NCBI GenBank assembly: GCA_024516035.1
Contig: CM044958.1
Location: 40,572,099-40,636,098, forward strand
Length of the DNA: 64,000 nt
Direction of reading: 5' to 3'
From: Bactericera cockerelli
Taxonomy: Eukaryota > Arthropoda > Insecta > Hemiptera > Triozidae
The notes under the pieces are model-generated. The model made no database searches and was not told the origin of the DNA. It saw only the letters and a list, made by a program, of their open reading frames with translations. Positions 36,205 through 48,014 of this stretch are shown here, piece by piece (the first letter of the stretch is position 1; each line of letters starts with the position of its first letter). Both the position numbers and the translations under genes were made by a program.

Positions 36205-36600
36205 CTTTAAACTCGAGAGGAGAGAGAGAGAGACAGAGAAACAGGAAGAGGAAGAAAGAGAGAGAGAGGAAAAGGAAGAGAAGAGAGAGAGAGATAAAGA
36301 GGAAGAGAGAGAGGGAGAGACAGAGAAAGAGTAAGAGAGAGAGGGAGAGACAAAATAAAGAGGAAGAGAAATAGGAAGAGAGAGAGAGAGAGATAGAGAA
36401 AAAGGAAGAGAAAGAGGAAGAGATAGGGAAAGACAGATAAGAAGGAAGAGGAAGAGAGAGGGAGAGACAGAGAAAAAGGAGAGAAAGAGGAAGAGAGAGG
36501 GGAAGAGGTTGAGAGAGAGAGAAAGAGACAAAGAAAGAGGAAGAGGGAGAGAGAAAAAGATACAGAGAAAGAGGAAGAGAGAGAGAGAGAGAAGTAAAGG
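36205..36600. repeat. 400-bp polypurine tract (GA/GGA-rich)
   Basis: Almost unbroken purines on the plus strand, built from GAGAGA, GGAAGAG and GACAGAGAAA units. The two long Ser/Leu/Phe-rich minus-strand frames across it are products of composition, not genes. Such tracts can form triplex (H-) DNA; that is general knowledge, not shown here. Confidence 0.9.
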
Positions 36601-37011
36601 TTGAGAAGAAGAGCCGTCCATTAATTCTCCAGCACAAAACCGCAAAACTTTTCAGAGAAAATACAGAAAGATGTAGAAAGAAGAGAGTGAGTGGGAGCAA
36701 GAGATAGAGAGAAACAGGAGAAAAGATAGTGTATCTATATACAAATTAATGTACATGTAGAATGAATTTCAGTAAGACAGAGAAACTAAAAAGATAGAGA
36801 AGAAACACTTTTGTAGAAGAGGAAGGGGTGTAAAACATGTAGCTATTATAATATTTGTATAATACATGCGTTTCCTATCTGAATAAGAAGGTAGAGGTAC
36901 CTACTACCCACATAATAGCTCTATTCTGCCAAAATTATTTTCAAACCATGTACAGGATCACCATATAATGAAATATGGTAGGATCGATTCTGCAACAGGG
37001 TTATTTGAAAG

Positions 37012-37921
37012 GGGAACTTCACGATTCGGCCCAAATTACCTGAGAAGACCTTTTCCATAGCATGATTCGGCCCCAAAAAACCCACAAAAAAACACAACCT
37101 GATTCGGCCATAACCCGATTCGTCCCAAAACACAGTATCAAGTTTTGATCCCACACCAAAAATCCCACTTTTATTCCAACAAAAAGTCCCACTTTCATTC
37201 CGCCAAAAAATCCCTATAAAATAGTATGGAAACATTGTTTTGAACCAGTAACAGTCACCTCTGTTATCAGTGTTTATTTGAGTGTTTGACAGTAGGGTTA
37301 GGTGAAATACATAGAAGGACATGCCTCAACAATATAGTAGGGTTAGGTAAAATACATAGAAGGCCATGCCTCAAGAATATAGTAGTGTTAGGTAAAATAC
37401 ATAGAAGGCCATGCCTCAAGAATATAGTAGTGTTAGGTAAAATACATAGAAGGCCATGCCTCAAGAATATAGTAGGGTTAGGTAAAATACATAGAAGGCC
37501 ATGCCTCAAGAATATAGTAGGGTTAGGTAAAATACATAGAAGGCCATGCCTCAAGAATATAGTAGTGTTAGGTAAAATACATAGAAGGCCATGCCTCAAG
37601 AATATAGTAGGGTTAGGTAAAATACATAGAAGGCCATGCCTCAAGAATATAGTAGGGTTAGGTAAAATACATAGAAGGCCATGTATCAAGAATATAGTAG
37701 GGTTAGGGATAATACATACATAGAAGGTAATTTCGTAATTTAATGTTGAATAATAAAAAATCCCTCAATATGTACGGTACTTAGAATGTTGCACTGGGCC
37801 GAATCGTGTTGTTTATTTTTTGGTCAAGATAACGTTTTGGGACGAATCCTTCGGTGACTTTTTTTACCTGAAATCAAAAACCTTTTTCATAAACCTTTTT
37901 GGGCCGAATCGTAATGCGCCC
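37012..37921. mobile_element. 910-bp inverted-repeat element with minisatellite core
   Basis: Ends GGGAACTTCACGATTCGGCC (left) and GGGCGCATTACGATTCGGCC (right, complement), 17 of 21 terminal bases alike. Both are flanked by TTTGAAAG (37004-37011 and 37922-37929), an 8-bp target duplication as in hAT or P-like elements. Each terminal zone holds several more copies of GATTCGGCCC or GATTCGTCCCAAAA. The core is a 45-bp tandem array. No transposase. Superfamily is inferred from duplication length only. Confidence 0.75.
37291..37726. repeat. 45-bp tandem array, about 9.6 copies
   Basis: Unit GTAGGGTTAGGTAAAATACA then TAGAAGGCCATGCCTCAAGA and ATATA. Variation is small, mostly GGG versus GTG. Because the period is a multiple of three and no frame stops, both strands are open with 15-residue repeats (GKIHRRPCLKNIV on plus, RHGLLCILPNPTIFL on minus). 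I regard these as coincidental frames. Confidence 0.9.
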
Positions 37922-37929
37922 TTTGAAAG

Positions 37930-39975
37930 TTACCTACATAATATTATGTCAAGACCGAAAAGATTTTCGATGTGAAGACCGCTTTTTTTCTCTTGGAAAT
38001 TTAAATTAAGTATCGAAATTTAAATTAAGCCTCTTGATTAACTTGAGTGTCATTTTTTTCTCATTAATAGCAGTTTGATTGAATTAAATCCCTATGGGGG
38101 ACGTAGGGCCACAACAAATCATTTCCATCTGATACGGTTTCGCGCTATAAAAAAGCTAAAGGTAAAGCTAAAGACTGACTTTGTGTTTACGAAATAATAA
38201 GTAGGTACCTACTTATATTTTTTATCTAGCAAGTAGGCAGACACCTAATAATAATCTAACATCTTCTGTTTCATTAGACAATTTTTAAATTATTTTAATA
38301 ATTTATTTAAAAGTTTCTTGATATTATAGCATCGGGCGCCCTCAGGTAACTGACCCAACAAAATTTAATTATAAATTATTACTGTGCCTACAATGAATAA
38401 CACAAATACCATATTTCAGAAAAATATCAAGCTCTCTTATTTTTAGCGCGGATATTTGAAGGGTTTTTTTTTTAATGACCGTAAGCCCTGTCTAGAGTGC
38501 CTATGTCTAGGGTCTAAATTTCTAGCCACAAGCTTACTATAAAACGCATGATTACTTACACTACCTAGAGTTAGTATTGGTCAACGATTACTGATTACAC
38601 TAATTGAATTGTAACCACCGAGAAGGTGAGTATATGAGTAGTTCAGTTTTGTAGGCCCATGTCAGATGTTATGTTTTGAACTCTCACTCCTCTGTTTTCA
38701 TCCCAACTTCAACCAGGAGAAGATGAATGCGAACTGTAGGCTGGATCAGCCGAGGAAAAAGATGTCCGTATTCATACAATTTTAATTAAGTACATAAGAG
38801 AGTGTATATAAATGTATAAATAAGAGCATAAAGAGACTCAAAAGGCCTCTTTTCATCCTGCAAAGGGTGCATACAAAAATGAAAAGGAAAAATTCAACAT
38901 TAAGTACCTTGCTCATTAGAAAAATAAAAATACCTTCCTACTTTTGCCTATATTTTCCCGCACTGTGCAATTTTTACAGAAAAAAAATCATCCAAAGTTT
39001 TCAAAGTTAAAGATGGCGTAAAATAAAAGAGAGAAAAGTTGTGTTTATATTTCTCTGTATTTTTTTTTTGCATTGAAGGAAATCCGTGGAAATTTCTCTT
39101 GTTGGTTAATGATTTTAATGAAGAAGATCTGATAGTTTTATGAATACTAAATGGGATAATTTGACTCATTCATAATTTGACTGATGGTACCTATAATTAT
39201 TCAGGTACAAGGGTATGAAATCGCACATTGTGCTGTGGCGCATAATATCTCTTGATACGCTCTTCTAACTTTTTGACTTGGTGTCTGACCAGTCTGACTA
39301 GCTGACTATGTTCTATTATTGGTTGTCTGTTTACAATACTGCAGCCCAAACGGTAACTGATATTGAAATTTTCATGAGAGTTGACCCCCTTAATCCACCT
39401 CAGATATCAAAATTAAAATATCTATTACCATTTTCATGCACTAGACAGAACCAAATGGAGACAAATGTGTGGCGAGGCTAATACCGACTCGGGTATAAAT
39501 GGCCATGGGAGTAAGTAAGTAAGGGAGTAAGTATTACCATTTTCAAGATATCGGGATTTTCTGGTCCAATAATGATTCAAATAAGAGACGGGCAATCAAC
39601 CTCAACAGCGACAAAGTGCTAGGATTTAAAGCTGGTAGTAATACAAGGCTTTAAAAATTAAAAAAAAAAACTGTTCTATAAGTTTCTTGATCACCCTGTG
39701 TCCACGGCAAATGCCATGAGCTGAATGAATGAACTCAAAACGCCTGTTTTGTTCCCACATTCAATATTTTCGGAACAGCCTCTACCCATGGCCCTTGGTA
39801 CTCTTTGCATAATTTCTTATTATGTATTATGTTCGCGCATTCACTCGTTTATTTTTAATGAACTTTGGGGGATTTTTTTGCAATAAAGGGTGTAACAAAA
39901 GTGCGTACCTAGTATCCAAAAGAAAAGTCATGGCATTTTTATTAGTATACAGTATTTTTTTTATTTTTTTCAACA
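37930..39975. other. no gene recognised
   Basis: AT-rich DNA without supported features. GTAAGTAAGTAAGG near 39512 is a short simple repeat. Confidence 0.5.
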
Positions 39976-39977
39976 TA

Positions 39978-40030
39978 AGGGTTGGTGAAAGAGATTGCCA
40001 CAGGAATATCCTGCCTTTAGTTAATTAATA
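39978..40030 (+). mobile_element. RTE-type tail relic
   Basis: AAGGGTTGGTGAAAGAGATT, GCCACAGGAATATCCTGCCT, TTAGTTAATTAATAATA: a degraded, shortened copy of the block at 21216-21410. Confidence 0.5.
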
Positions 40031-40164
40031 ATACTCCGCTGAGGGTTTTCGCTCTTGCCCATAAATTTATGTTCAGTACTTAAATACTTACCAATGTAGA
40101 ATTATAGATACGTATGTACCTATAAACCGACCTTATACTAGCATTACTATCTCGATCGATTTGT

Positions 40165-40290
40165 TAGAGTGTGCGCAGTGGTCTCATAATAACCAGGTTG
40201 GTGGTTCGAGTCTCTATCATGGTAAATTTTAGTAGGCTGATTTGAGTAGTTTGTAATATCTCTCTTGTAATCAACCAAAAAATGATATCC
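40165..40290 (+). mobile_element. tRNA-headed SINE relic (family E)
   Basis: CGCAGTGGTCTCATAATAAC, B-box-like GGTGGTTCGAGTCTC, then AGTAGGCTGATTTGAGTAGT. Same order as at 62670-62830. Confidence 0.5.
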
Positions 40291-40299
40291 TTACTTTAA

Positions 40300-42950
40300 G
40301 CTTACCCTGTAAACATACATAAGTAGGTATACAATTTTATGAGATGAATACTTTGAGCTGTTTTTATGCGTTAAACTTTTTGAGTAGTAGTTTTTTTTTT
40401 TGCTTTTGTATAAGTTTTCAGAATTTACGTTTGAACTTTCAATGAGATGGGCGGGGCTAGAATGATCCACGATTTACCAGACGTTGCACGTTCCTTATAA
40501 CAGTCTTGTATGAATAAAACCACTAACTGGCTATGAAATTTGAATTTAAAAAAATTCGCAAATCTTTTAATTAACTGTTATATTATCTTGTTTATCTTAA
40601 CGTTCATAAACGCCTCATAGTTCTCTAGAGGAAATATGTTGGTACTTGCATAACCTATACTAATGTTTTATAATTGCAAAAGAAATATGTGTCAATTATT
40701 TATCAATACATTCAAGTACATGCAGAAATGATTGAAATAAAAAGCTTAATATATGTTACAATACTAAAAATGATATGTATGCTATTTTACAAGTAAATAG
40801 GTAGGTACCTAATACCAATCAATATGTAGGAAGTAGGTATAATATATATTTAATTTAACGAATTTATTAATTTCATATGAGAGAAGAATGAATGAGTAGA
40901 GGCATTCTGATTCTGACTCTCAAAATAATGTAGGTAATCTCGCCATGTTCAACTGTTGGAAGAAAAAAAAATAAAGCTTTTGTTACAAGAATAATAGATT
41001 CCATAGAATTTTGGTATTGAAAACATGCAAATTGAAAATGTATTTGATTTGATTCAAAATAATCAAGTTTCAGAGACAACTCAGACAGTAGAGTAAGAGC
41101 TGATTCCCAGAAATCTGAATAGTAATTCTTGCACCTCCACTAATTCACTTGCTGAACACAGTGAATACCTTTTGTTGAACACCCGACACGATATTATTTT
41201 TTTAATTTGCTATATTGTTCTTTTATTAGATTAGTTAAAAGTGAATATATTCCAAATTGAATGATTTTAAGTACCTATGTAAAGTTATTTTTACTTAAAT
41301 GAAGATAGACATTTTAAAGAATTGAATTTTATACTTTTTGCAAATAGAACGAGTAAATCAGCATTCTCCAGAACATTTTCAAAATTATTGTTTTTTTGTT
41401 ATGTATATGTATAATAATAAGTGGGTATGTAAAATACATGACTTGAAGTTCCACGCCTGGGCCCAGATCTGAACACCCAACCTAATGTTCACCAATGCGA
41501 TCATCTTAACATCACTTAACACACCCTCCTCGTCGGGTCTACAAATAGTATAGGTACCTACTCGAAAAATTTCTAGTACTCTATTCAGCATTTGCATTTC
41601 TCTATTTAAATCCATTGCGCTATTGTTCTCATTCTCCAATCCAGCAATATCTTACCCAGATACCTGGCTATACATATACATTATCTACCTTCGTTCAATG
41701 AAAATCCAAACCTATGCTCCTATTATTGCCTCATTGGTAAGAGAAAAATCCCCATCCCCCAATCAACTTCATATCTCCGATGAATAAGTTTCGCCAGCAA
41801 TTTTTCATTCCAAAGTTCTGGTAAGCATTTTTTTTTTTTTTTTTTTTCGATTCCTCCTCCGCAAATTTTACAACTTTTTGCTCTTTGTTTGGCCGGAACA
41901 ATGTTATGAACTTTCTCCAAGCAAACTCGTGGACCGTTGTTAGATGAAGAGAACTTGAGGATGGAAAAATCAAAAGGTTCAATACGACCGCAGAACTGTT
42001 TTGTTGAAATGTTGCAGAGAGCGAACACATTCTCGTTTAGAAAGTTGTTCATTTTTTCACTTTAAAATTGGTGTAAAGGCGAAATCAAAAAGTTACTTAT
42101 ACTCGTACATTATTAGCATTATTGTAAATTGAAAACTTGAAACTATATAGTTTGAATAAAAATCTGAAATACATAGTTCTCTGTTGAGAATCGAGCTCAG
42201 CGATTCTTCTCATTTGTCACTCGAATGACAAATGAAAAGGAACATTATTAAAAATAAATCTCAACTTGAAACCAAATCACATTTGATCCACAGAATAAAA
42301 TTACCTTGTCTATGTAATCATAATTTATTGTCATGTCACAATTACCTACTCAAATTCACCTAGCTATTTAAGCTATTTATTTTAGCCCTACTTTAAACTC
42401 GACCAACCTACCTGTAGGTTATGAGTCTACAGCATTATCGATCAATCTGCTGACGTCGGTAATGGATAGTACTATAGTCGAATTTAAAGGTTGAAAATAA
42501 AATAAGGCAGCATTCTTTTACATAAATAGATTTTCAAAGCTCAATGATTTTTTTCTAAATTTCTAGGAATGATGGATAATCGAAAATAATTTCCAAATAC
42601 ACGAAATATATAACTGTTGCTCTTGATTTCATTATCAAATGACGTAATAAGTTGACTTACTCTGGCACGTATAGAAAACAAAGATAGAAAAAAAGACGAA
42701 AAGAAAGAAGGAATTTTAAACACTTTCTCCTAAAAATTTAAAAGGGTGAAAGTAAACAGAAGAAAAAACCCCGACGTAATATTCTGATGATGTGCTGTGG
42801 TGACAAGGATATCAAATTCCAAGACTTTGTCAATAAAGAATGCTTTTAATTTGATCAACATTAATATGAGTATAAGAGACCCACTGAGTCAGACATGGAT
42901 CTCCAATCAATTTCTCCTCGTATAACCCTGAGAAAGTATCCTAATAATTA
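40300..42950. other. no gene recognised
   Basis: No supported gene. Minus-strand frames 41385-41639 and 41723-42052 are unassigned; the latter runs through a T run (41829-41847) that is poly-Lys in translation. Confidence 0.5.
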
Positions 42951-42953
42951 TTA

Positions 42954-43187
42954 TTGAAGGCCTTGCTGAAAAAACGAGCTATCTGCAATTTTTTTTTCGA
43001 AATCGCGTTTTCGAAGGTTTCGTGGTCACAAAAATATGCTGCTTCTTTGAGGAAGAGCCGATAGTTATAAGTGTTCAAAAACGGACTTTATGACAGATAG
43101 CTTGAGAACGTCGTCGGTTTGAATAATGAGCTGAAAATAACAATTTTGAAAAATGCGGAAAGCTCGTTTTTATTAAGAGGCCTTCAA
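42954..43187. mobile_element. 234-bp MITE, possibly PIF/Harbinger type
   Basis: Ends TTGAAGGCCTTGCTGAAAAA ... ACGAGCT and complement AGCTCGTTTTTATTAAGAGG CCTTCAA, flanked by TTA on each side (42951-42953, 43188-43190). A 3-bp TTA duplication suggests PIF/Harbinger but also arises by chance in AT-rich DNA. No coding capacity. Confidence 0.6.
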
Positions 43188-43359
43188 TTATATCTACGGG
43201 CCAATAATTATATCCATTCTTATAATAAAATTTGTACTTTTTTCTTCTTCTTTTTGCAGGTAAATTATATTCATACCATTATGGAGATGAAAAGTTGAAA
43301 AAATAACAAGCCATCCTGGAAACGGAAAAATACAATCATGTTCTTTATTTTACCTGATT

Positions 43360-43445
43360 GATAATCAAACCCACAACCTTGAGGCAAAATAACAGGAGTG
43401 CAGTTCTCTTAGACAACTAAGTATGTGGAAGATCACTCTTTGTGA
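43360..43445 (-). mobile_element. tRNA-like SINE head relic
   Basis: Minus strand: TACTTAGTTGTCTAAGAGAA, CTGCACTCCTG, CAAGGTTGTGGGTTTGATTA, i.e. tRNA-like A and B box positions with a weak B box. Confidence 0.35.
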
Positions 43446-43449
43446 TTAA

Positions 43450-44630
43450 ATTTTAGTTCTTTACATTAATTATTGCAAATTAGAATGTATATAACAAGTA
43501 CCTACAACTCTTGAGTACGCAAAGTTCAGGTGGTTTCTTGGGACTTCCAGTTAGAAAGGAAGTTCTAATCTACAATTACAAAGGTTGCCCATTATGCCCA
43601 CATTTTCCATTATGTATAAAATATTGCTACTTTATTGTATAAATTTTATAAAATAAACTTCGTCACCTAGATTCTAGAAAGAACCTCCTCCTCTGATTAT
43701 GACTAACCAAATACTTCCAGATACCTTTATAAAATGTGTGCTTTATACCGGTTTCAGCGTTGTTATCACATCGAGGTACCCTAATTTATCACTCACCCAT
43801 CCCGCACTGTTTAACTTAAATAAATGAAACACAATATCTCTGGAACAATATTTGCTGTCCATTTTATCCTGATGAATAAATTAAGTCAACAGCTTTCTCT
43901 TAATATGCTCGCCACGTGAGGAATTAGATCGGTCTTCAAATATTGTATGATATCTCCTCCTGGGAAGAAAGTATAAATATGGACATGGTAATATTACAGC
44001 AACTTTGTTTTAAATCAATACATTACAGTCACAGAGAAGTGTATTTTTAATTCTTATATAAATTTCAACCTCATTGTAAAATCTTAATTTATAAATACAA
44101 TTATATAATTATTATTCAAAAAAAAAAAAAAAAAAATACATTACAGTCGAACCTGGATATAAGAAAACGATTTCCAGGTCAAATTTACCTTTCGGAAAAT
44201 TGGAAGATAATGCCGTAAGGCTCTAGCATTAGCACTACCAGGATCAAGTTTCATTTTAATAATTTCATTTTGTAAACATTCCATGTAAAATTCTTATTGT
44301 AAATAAATCTGGGTTGAATTTGTTTAATAATAAAATAACTTTTTATAAGAGAAACCTGGGTAAAGGAAAGAAAAAGGTTCGTCTTCATTTCCGTCAAAAT
44401 ACTTTGGCATCGATCCAGAATAAATGAGGGTAATTATAGTCGAATGAGAACAAACGATTACAATGGTTGTGGTTGAAACTCAAGATCTAGACACTACATT
44501 ACTGGGCAGGATAGTGCCTCTGATCACTTGAGCGGACGAATATTTCATATTGTCATGAACTCATGACTAATGAGGAGCCATATTTCCTGAAAATTATCTG
44601 ATATATATTTTTTTTTTTTTTGCTTTTCTA
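43450..44630. other. no gene recognised
   Basis: No gene. TACAGTCGAACCTGGATATA at 44142 resembles a Tigger-type terminus next to an A run (44120-44136), but no inverted partner was found. Weak evidence of a transposon end only. Confidence 0.4.
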
Positions 44631-44639
44631 AGGTAGTTG

Positions 44640-44812
44640 TGCCCTGGAACCGCTTTCGCATTACTTCAGGGCACTTTACCTTTACAACCATGCCATTCCG
44701 GAAACGGAAAAACTCGGTCATAATTTTCCGCCCCGGTCGGTATTCGAACCCGCATCCTCCGGGTCAGCAACCAATGCTCTTAACCACTGAGCCACGGAGA
44801 TCGGCTATCTGA
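44640..44812 (-). mobile_element. tRNA-headed SINE (family D), copy 1
   Basis: Minus strand: CCGTGGCTCAGTGGTTAAGA (A box), GGAGGATGCGGGTTCGAATA (B box), GGCATGGTTGTAAAGGTAAA, GTGCCCTGAAGTAATGCGAA, TTCCAGGGCACAACTACC, then A-rich. Ends with AAAAGC(A)n. The second copy lies at 54222-54425. The complementary GTGCCCTG and CAGGGCAC pair as a short hairpin near the 3' end. Confidence 0.85.
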
Positions 44813-44814
44813 TA

Positions 44815-45870
44815 TTATTATGTAAATCAAAATTGTCTCACTGGACAATATGAAACAGATACGGGACCAGCTTTGGAAAGAAAAAAGACAATACCACAAA
44901 TCATTGGCTCCCTTAGCAGGATTGGCGTTAGGAAGGGCATCCAGCCGTAAAATTGGGAAATTGAAGTCCTAAAACAAACCAACTTTAACCATGAGATAAG
45001 GTTGAAAACAATACCGAACCACAAGGATTATTATGTTACAGTGTATACTATGTTTTGGGTGTTGGCTAACTTTTGTCAAGCCAACACCTGTATTGTATAC
45101 TGCACTAAAAAAAAAAAAAAAAAAAAATACTTGTACTTTTTATTAAAAAGTAATAACATATTTTAGCAAATATTAAATAATGATTATGGTATTTGCATGG
45201 TATAAATTTACCTTTTTTGAAAGGATCCATAATATTATCAGGAGGAAATATGAGAAAGATAGGATAAGAGGAAAGTAAAAAATATATAAAAGTCTCCACG
45301 TCAACCTGCAGTCTCCGAGTCAACCCTGTATATATATTTGTATAAGCCAGACGGCGAGATGCTCGGGATGCTCCTTACGAATCCACCGAGAAAAGCATTC
45401 GGAGAAGAGCGCTTTCTCTGAAGAGAGAAAAGTTGAGAAAATCGTCAGAAATTCTCATTAAAGTAGGGCGCCGGTGTCTGCGCATAGCAGCTCCGACTTT
45501 TTACTTGGAGCTGGTAGGGTCTTAAAACTTTTTGACATAAAAAGGAGAAAGGCTTCCATGGAAAGCAAAAGGAGAGGAACGAGGAAGAAGGAGAGGGGAG
45601 AGGAACGGAGTTTTTCTTTGTGTAAGGAGGAGCTTTTGGCCCAGGCTCTTATACGGACATGAAAGCGCTACGGACAGCGAAGTGTGCCGAAAGTAATGAT
45701 GCCTCGTTTTGCAAGAATTCTGGAATGGTTATAGTTTATAACTGTGAATAGTTTCGATGGATGTTCCTCTGATTTTGGAGAAAATTTATATCGATTTAGT
45801 TACAGCTGTGAAATATAATATATTTTAACTTTGTATAGGTTAGATTACAAATTGTAAATAACGCTAAATT
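44815..45870. other. no gene recognised
   Basis: A run at 45107-45127. AACCCTGTATATATA near 45322 resembles a CAGGGT end without partner. A purine-rich patch at 45540-45625 lies within a 62-residue frame that has no domain. Confidence 0.45.
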
Positions 45871-45874
45871 TAGC

Positions 45875-45950
45875 ACCATTAGCTCAGTGATAACATCCTC
45901 GCTTGTCAAGCGGAAGAACCTGGTCCGAACCGCGAAGCATTTTTTGTTTT
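45875..45950 (+). mobile_element. Asp-tRNA-like SINE head
   Basis: CCATTAGCTCAGTGATAACA, TCCTCGCTTGTCAAGCGGAA, GAACCTGGTCCGAACC. The anticodon loop would be TTGTCAA (GTC, Asp). The T arm is damaged (TCCGAAC instead of TTCGAAC) and no acceptor stem pairs, so it is not a working tRNA gene. Confidence 0.5.
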
Positions 45951-46139
45951 CGTAGACATGAAACAGCAGCTATTATAGACGCTTGTGGTCTATGTTGTAG
46001 CTAGCCCATCCTGTAGTACGCCTCTAATCTGATGGGCAAGAAATGACACGATACGTCCTATTTAGTTGCTGGGTCAATACGAGCGCACCGGTATTCCTCA
46101 CAAACAACTGTTACCAATTTTTTAATACAAAATGGTTCG

Positions 46140-46208
46140 GCTCTGAGATTCAAACCCGGAACCTTCCGCATGACGAGCGAGTTCCTTACCACTGAGCTAT
46201 GTGCTCAA
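46140..46208 (-). mobile_element. Asp-tRNA-like SINE head, opposite strand
   Basis: Minus strand: GAGCACATAGCTCAGTGGTA, AGGAACTCGCTCGTCATGCG, GAAGGTTCCGGGTTTGAATC. The loop TCGTCAT also gives GTC. It faces the copy at 45875 about 200 bases away, so the two heads form an inverted pair. Confidence 0.55.
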
Positions 46209-46214
46209 TGTTAT

Positions 46215-47775
46215 TTTTGTCTCTGTTAATCACAATCGTGATATAACAGTTACTCAAACTGTACTTAATAATTCCTCAGATCGGTTATGTGCTCACTGTA
46301 TTTATAATTACAGTCGTTTGTAAAGGTGTCCCTCATAACCTTTTGATGCGCTCGTGTAAACCAGCAGCCAGCACCTAAATGGAAAGTTAGTTGCCATCAG
46401 AGGCCAACTGCCGGGCAAGCAAGAATCACTTGAATAGCAGCGTCGTGAATACAAGATAAATGTTAGGAGAAACACATACATATATACATATCTATTACTT
46501 GGTAATGTCATTCTGACTAATAGCCAATACATTAAAAAATAAATCTTTCAGCCTTTTTTTTTTTTTTTGATGTAATCTTTCAGCCTGGTTTCACAATCAT
46601 GATCTCTAGGTATTTGCTCAAAAACTTGTTATCGTGTTATTTTTTTTTTTATTTTTTTTTTTTAACCAAGACAAGTTTCATACTTGGACAAAAAGAAAAA
46701 AACCTGTCGATGTGAACGACCTATTACAATTTAGAATAGTACCTAACAGAAGTGCCATTTTTCTAAGTAGGGCTTAACAATTTTTTAAATATCCTAACAA
46801 ATCTTCAGAATTTTCAAGCTTTCATTTTTTGTCAAAATGACAAACCGAATTGAATGTTTTCAGGTACCTATATCTAAATAGTTAAATCGCGAGAGCCCTT
46901 TTCTTAATAGTTGTATGCAGGTAGAAATTAAAAGGTAATACTCCATGAACACGGTGATTTGAATCCTTTCCTTTACATCAATGATAAGATCCATACAATT
47001 TTTGCATACGTATTTCAGGCTTCATAACTTTCGGAACACACCGTAACTTTTGCTGGGGTTCTTTTAAGAAGACTCTTATTGATCGTCAGCTTTCATAAAA
47101 TAAGACAATAAAACATCCTCCCTTCCCCTCCATCTCCACCATCACATCTTCTCCTTCTTTTCTTTTTCTAAAAAGCTCTTTCCCTCCCTCCCATCCCCTC
47201 CACCCCCATTCATTCCTTTCCCCACTTCAGGCGTTCTTTCCCCTTTTCTTTCCTTTTTAAGCTTTCCGAGAAAATTAAATTTCGAGGGTAAGAGTGTGTA
47301 ATCTGGGTTCTTGACGGGAATATCGATCGACCCTTTGCTTTTTGTTTAAGAAAAGCTTTTGACTAAGGGCTTGAGACTCATTCGCTCGCTCTCTTTTTAC
47401 TCTCCTTTTTGCCTCGTATGGAATAAATTATGGACGAGGTGGCTTGGTTTGTGAAGGCGCTCTCCTTTCCCTGAGAGATTTCTCACTTGCTTTTGCTCAA
47501 ATTTGGAAGGGATATGAATGTAAATGAATTGGCTGAAGTATGGTATGCTTGTTCGAATAAACTTCCTTATGAATATCAGAATTAAAAATATGTTTGTATC
47601 TTTTTGATGGCCTAGGCTGTACTTGGGCAGTCTAAATAATTAATCGTATGATACTTTTGTTGTATATATCCAGATAGAACTAAATTAAAATTTTATGGAC
47701 TAATATATAAAAGAATGCTGATAATTAGAATTTGCGATCTGAACGAACCAACGAACGTTTCAGTTATTTTGGTAA
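46215..47775. other. no gene recognised
   Basis: T runs at 46554-46569 and 46640-46664. Pyrimidine-rich patches at 47110-47270 and 47380-47415. No supported frame. Confidence 0.5.
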
Positions 47776-47784
47776 TTTTAAAAA

Positions 47785-48008
47785 TGATCTGGAGTTTTGT
47801 CATCTCCACTAATTCTGGAGTTTTTTCATCTCCACTAATTCTGGAATTTTGTCATCCCCAATAATTTAGATATTTGATTAGTCCACAAGTAATAGAGTTT
47901 TGTCATCTACACAAATTCTGGAGTATAGTCATCTCTACTAATTTAAATACTTTGTAGTGAGTTTCAGAATATTGTCACCTTCACTCATTTTTGTGATTTG
48001 TCTTATCC
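47785..48008 (+). repeat. Minisatellite, about 26-bp unit (locus 2)
   Basis: Units such as TCTGGAGTTTTGTCATCTCC plus ACTAAT, about eight including diverged ones. Same unit as at 9105-9362 (there TTAGAGTTTTGTCATCTC). Ends in TTTGTGATTTGTCTTATCCA. Confidence 0.8.
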
Positions 48009-48014
48009 ATGGTG

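Noticed and set aside
36196..36700. Two long Ser/Leu/Phe-rich minus-strand frames (149 and 239 residues)
   Set aside because: They are the translation of a polypurine tract; no domain, no start context, and purine-only composition removes stop codons on that strand.
37267..37723. 15-residue repeat proteins open on both strands
   Set aside because: A 45-bp array without stops is open in periodic frames automatically; it lies inside a mobile element.
37291..37726. Telomeric TTAGG array
   Set aside because: TTAGG occurs once per 45-bp unit only; the unit is otherwise unrelated to insect telomere repeat.
44142..44370. Second Tigger element
   Set aside because: A CAGTCGAACCTGG end is present but no inverted partner or coding remnant; AAACCTGGG at 44354 is in direct orientation.
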